A stretch of 64,000 nt of DNA. Origin: Sva-07 sp963728195. Lineage in GTDB: Bacteria; Actinomycetota; Acidimicrobiia; Acidimicrobiales; Ilumatobacteraceae. The notes below the pieces were generated by a model. The model saw nothing but the letters and a program-made list of their open reading frames with translations, searched no databases and was not told the DNA's origin. This document shows positions 62,543-64,000 of this stretch, piece by piece; the stretch's first letter is position 1, and every line of letters begins with the position of its first letter. The DNA is taken from NCBI GenBank assembly GCA_963728195.1, contig CAVSIX010000012.1, forward strand, positions 23,879 to 87,878. Reading direction: 5' to 3'. The position numbers were made by a program, and so were the translations under genes.

Positions 62543-63265
62543 TCAGACGTCGACAATCCCCCTGATGGAAGCGCCGCCAGCGTGAAGCCCGACGCAGTCC
62601 ACCTCAAACCCAAGCGTTTCGAATGCGCCCAGCGCTACCTGATCGGTCTGCAGGTCACCGCCTGGACAGACGACCTCTACCCGAACCAGCCGAAAGTCGT
62701 CGCTTGTCCCGTTACCTACTGTTCCGAGCACGCGTGTCTCGCTAAAGATATCGACGGGCACGTACCCGGTGATCTGACCTGTGAGCCCGGCCGGTGGTAG
62801 CGCACTGCCACCGTCGAAGTAGCCCGAGATGTCAACGAGGAGGTGGGCGCTTGCGAAGGTGTAGAGCCTGAAGGTGCCGTCGGGTGCGACGGGCACGATC
62901 ACAGAGTTTGCGATGGTCTGCCCCGGTGCAGCGTTCAACACCGAGGTGTCGGGACGCGGTCCCGACGCCCACGCCGTGAGGAACTGGCCGCAGCACTGCG
63001 TGTCTACCGAGGTGATGTTGGCGACGACCGCCGAGGCTCCGGGACGGCCCGTGTTGACGACAAGCTCCGTTCCAGCGGTCGGCATCGCTCCGGATCGGGT
63101 ATTGAGGACACGTTCCGGTGTCTGCGTCACGAGTCCGCTCGGCCCCGTGGCGGCGTTAGTCGGCGCCCACGCAACCGCAAACACGAGCACTCCCACGATG
63201 GCGAAAGTGGTGAGCACGTCCCACGGACGGACACGGCGCATGAAGGAACCAACAGAGATTGTCAT
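62543..63265 (-). CDS. Secreted surface protein with beta-rich repeat
   Basis: A 240-residue protein with an N-terminal membrane anchor or signal (VLTTFAIVGVLVFAVAWA) and a beta-rich body. The body contains the motifs PERVLNTRSG, ANITSVDT, GQTIANSVIVPV and LLVDISGYFDGG, a module seen many times in secreted actinobacterial surface proteins, often in tandem. It might be an adhesin or S-layer-like protein. A GATAGT box lies 5 bases before ATG 63265. A downstream ATG at 63241 is possible. Confidence 0.75.
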   Translation of the reverse strand: MTISVGSFMRRVRPWDVLTTFAIVGVLVFAVAWAPTNAATGPSGLVTQTPERVLNTRSGAMPTAGTELVVNTGRPGASAVVANITSVDTQCCGQFLTAWASGPRPDTSVLNAAPGQTIANSVIVPVAPDGTFRLYTFASAHLLVDISGYFDGGSALPPAGLTGQITGYVPVDIFSETRVLGTVGNGTSDDFRLVRVEVVCPGGDLQTDQVALGAFETLGFEVDCVGLHAGGASIRGIVDV

Positions 63266-63382
63266 GGGCCACTATCGCACGGATGGCGCATCGGCGGATT
63301 CCGGCAGGTCGACGGCTCTGTGCCGGAGATGCGGAGTCGCTTCCAGGGAGAGCGCGGTGTCGGACCGTGACACCCCTTCGTC

Positions 63383-63607
63383 ATGCTGGACGACGTGACC
63401 GACGACGACCCGACTCCCGAGCAGCTCGCCCGATCGGTCGCCATGTCCGGTGCCCTCTGCGACCGTGACCGACGCAACGTGATCGACGCGCTGCGCCGGC
63501 TCGCCGAGATCGAGAAGGCGACAGCCGGCACCCGTCGAACGGTCGCACTGGCGAGAACTAGTCGAAGAACCGCAGCCTCGCCTTCAGTGCGGCATTCTCG
63601 GCGGTGA
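63383..63607 (+). CDS. Short hypothetical protein, possibly truncated
   Basis: From ATG 63383 the first 55 residues look like a natural helical protein (PEQLARSVAMSGALCDRDRRNVIDALRRLAEIEKAT), but the end is Arg/Ser-rich and overlaps the transposase-like gene on the other strand by 50 bases. This suggests that insertion of the mobile element cut off the original C-terminus. Function unknown. Confidence 0.35.
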   Translation: MLDDVTDDDPTPEQLARSVAMSGALCDRDRRNVIDALRRLAEIEKATAGTRRTVALARTSRRTAASPSVRHSRR

Positions 63608-63872
63608 GTTCGCAAAGTCGTTGGTTGGCCTTCTCCAGCGGGTCGAGAACGTCGTCCGCGGCGGCCCCTGTCTTTTCCCGGCCCTTCATCACATCGCGGC
63701 CGTCCATCTTCCAGTCTTTGCGCCGCCAGTGATACAGCGTCTGTTTGCTAATCCCGAACTGGGCCGCAAGCTCTTCGGCGCTCTGCGAGTCCGGCGCATA
63801 CGGCTTCCAGAGGTCATAGGCCGCCTTCAACTCGTCGAGCTTGCTCTGCGTCATCTTGCCCTTGGTCGGCAT
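63558..63872 (-). mobile_element. Transposase-like HTH protein (OrfA type)
   Basis: A 104-residue protein: basic start (MPTKGKMTQSKLDELK), HTH (SAEELAAQFGISKQTLYHWRRKDWKMDGR), a linker and a C-terminal leucine-zipper-like coil (DPLEKANQRLCELTAENAALKARL). This resembles OrfA of IS3-like elements or small terminase proteins. A partner OrfB would lie downstream of its 3' end, near 63550, but none is found, so the element is incomplete or this is a lone HTH protein. Codon bias is slightly lower-GC than in the neighbours. Confidence 0.6.
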
Positions 63873-64000
63873 GTCCCGGAGGTACTAAACGGATCTGCCT
63901 TACTCGCCGGGATGGCATCACCAGCACCCGTCGGACCGGCGGCGACCGCTTCAACATCGAGGTCCGGCTCCGCCCGTTGGGCCTCCGTAAGGCCCTAAAG

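Overview
The window reads as chromosomal DNA of a high-GC actinobacterium. The gene content points to the class Acidimicrobiia (Ilumatobacter-like), although no single marker here proves it. Supporting features are a complete Pup-proteasome gene set, a WhiB regulator, a GarA/FtsR-type glycine-cleavage neighbourhood like that of mycobacteria, a tatB-tatC-helY block next to pafA, a DUF222-HNH nuclease and many start codons with a TA[C/G]NNT hexamer only 6-8 bases upstream (leaderless promoters). No rRNA, tRNA or CRISPR array was found.

Layout. 1-2.7 kb: small membrane proteins, a ubiquitin-fold sulfur carrier, a TtuA-type tRNA thiolase and TrmI. 2.7-15 kb: a ferredoxin, then the proteasome region (mpa/arc, a saccharopine-dehydrogenase-like reductase, dop, pup, prcB, prcA). 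A DUF222-HNH nuclease under a possible LexA box and a pxpABC 5-oxoprolinase operon with a frameshifted pxpB separate these from pafA. 15-20 kb: signal peptidase, GDPD, tatB-tatC-helY (pafB and pafC, normally here in mycobacteria, are absent). 21-30.6 kb: a long ThyX-like protein, an Asp-rich zinc-ribbon protein behind a perfect TGTGA-N6-TCACA palindrome, housekeeping enzymes, PrmA, a PfkB kinase, WhiB and threonine aldolase. 30.6-32.7 kb: a secreted five-repeat peptidoglycan-binding M23 peptidase. 32.7-41.9 kb: a tandem glycine riboswitch and gcvP, then on the other strand gcvT, two MerR regulators, DUF151, GarA-like FHA, gcvH and pgsA. 41.9-47.5 kb: YedK, an amidohydrolase, a decayed DUF2817 gene, a lipoprotein, queF and a phosphatase. 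47.6-54.7 kb: a minus-strand operon encoding E1alpha, E1beta and E2 of a 2-oxoacid dehydrogenase, acetoacetyl-CoA synthetase, an APH-like kinase and a small unknown protein. 55.5-64 kb: an accessory region with a frameshifted DUF4231-like gene, a papain-like peptidase overlapping the end of a cyclase/STAND-ATPase/TPR protein, a 21-bp minisatellite coding GGGGTHA repeats, a decayed multi-HTH gene, a surface protein and a transposase-like HTH protein.

How the genes work together. Pup (C-terminal Gln) is deamidated by Dop and ligated by PafA, and Mpa feeds pupylated proteins to PrcBA. The dop and pafA promoters share an 8-mer at the same distance from the same -10 box, suggesting co-control. Glycine sensed by the riboswitch should raise GcvP, while gcvT and gcvH sit in the GarA/FtsR cluster. 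The 2-oxoacid dehydrogenase plus acetoacetyl-CoA synthetase suggests branched-chain amino acid or ketone-body use.

A cross-cutting observation is that about ten reading-frame breaks in the window all shift in the same direction, as if one base had been inserted. The best-resolved ones are repaired by removing one G from a GG pair. This argues for a systematic sequence artefact at some loci, or a shared mutational cause, and should be settled with raw reads.
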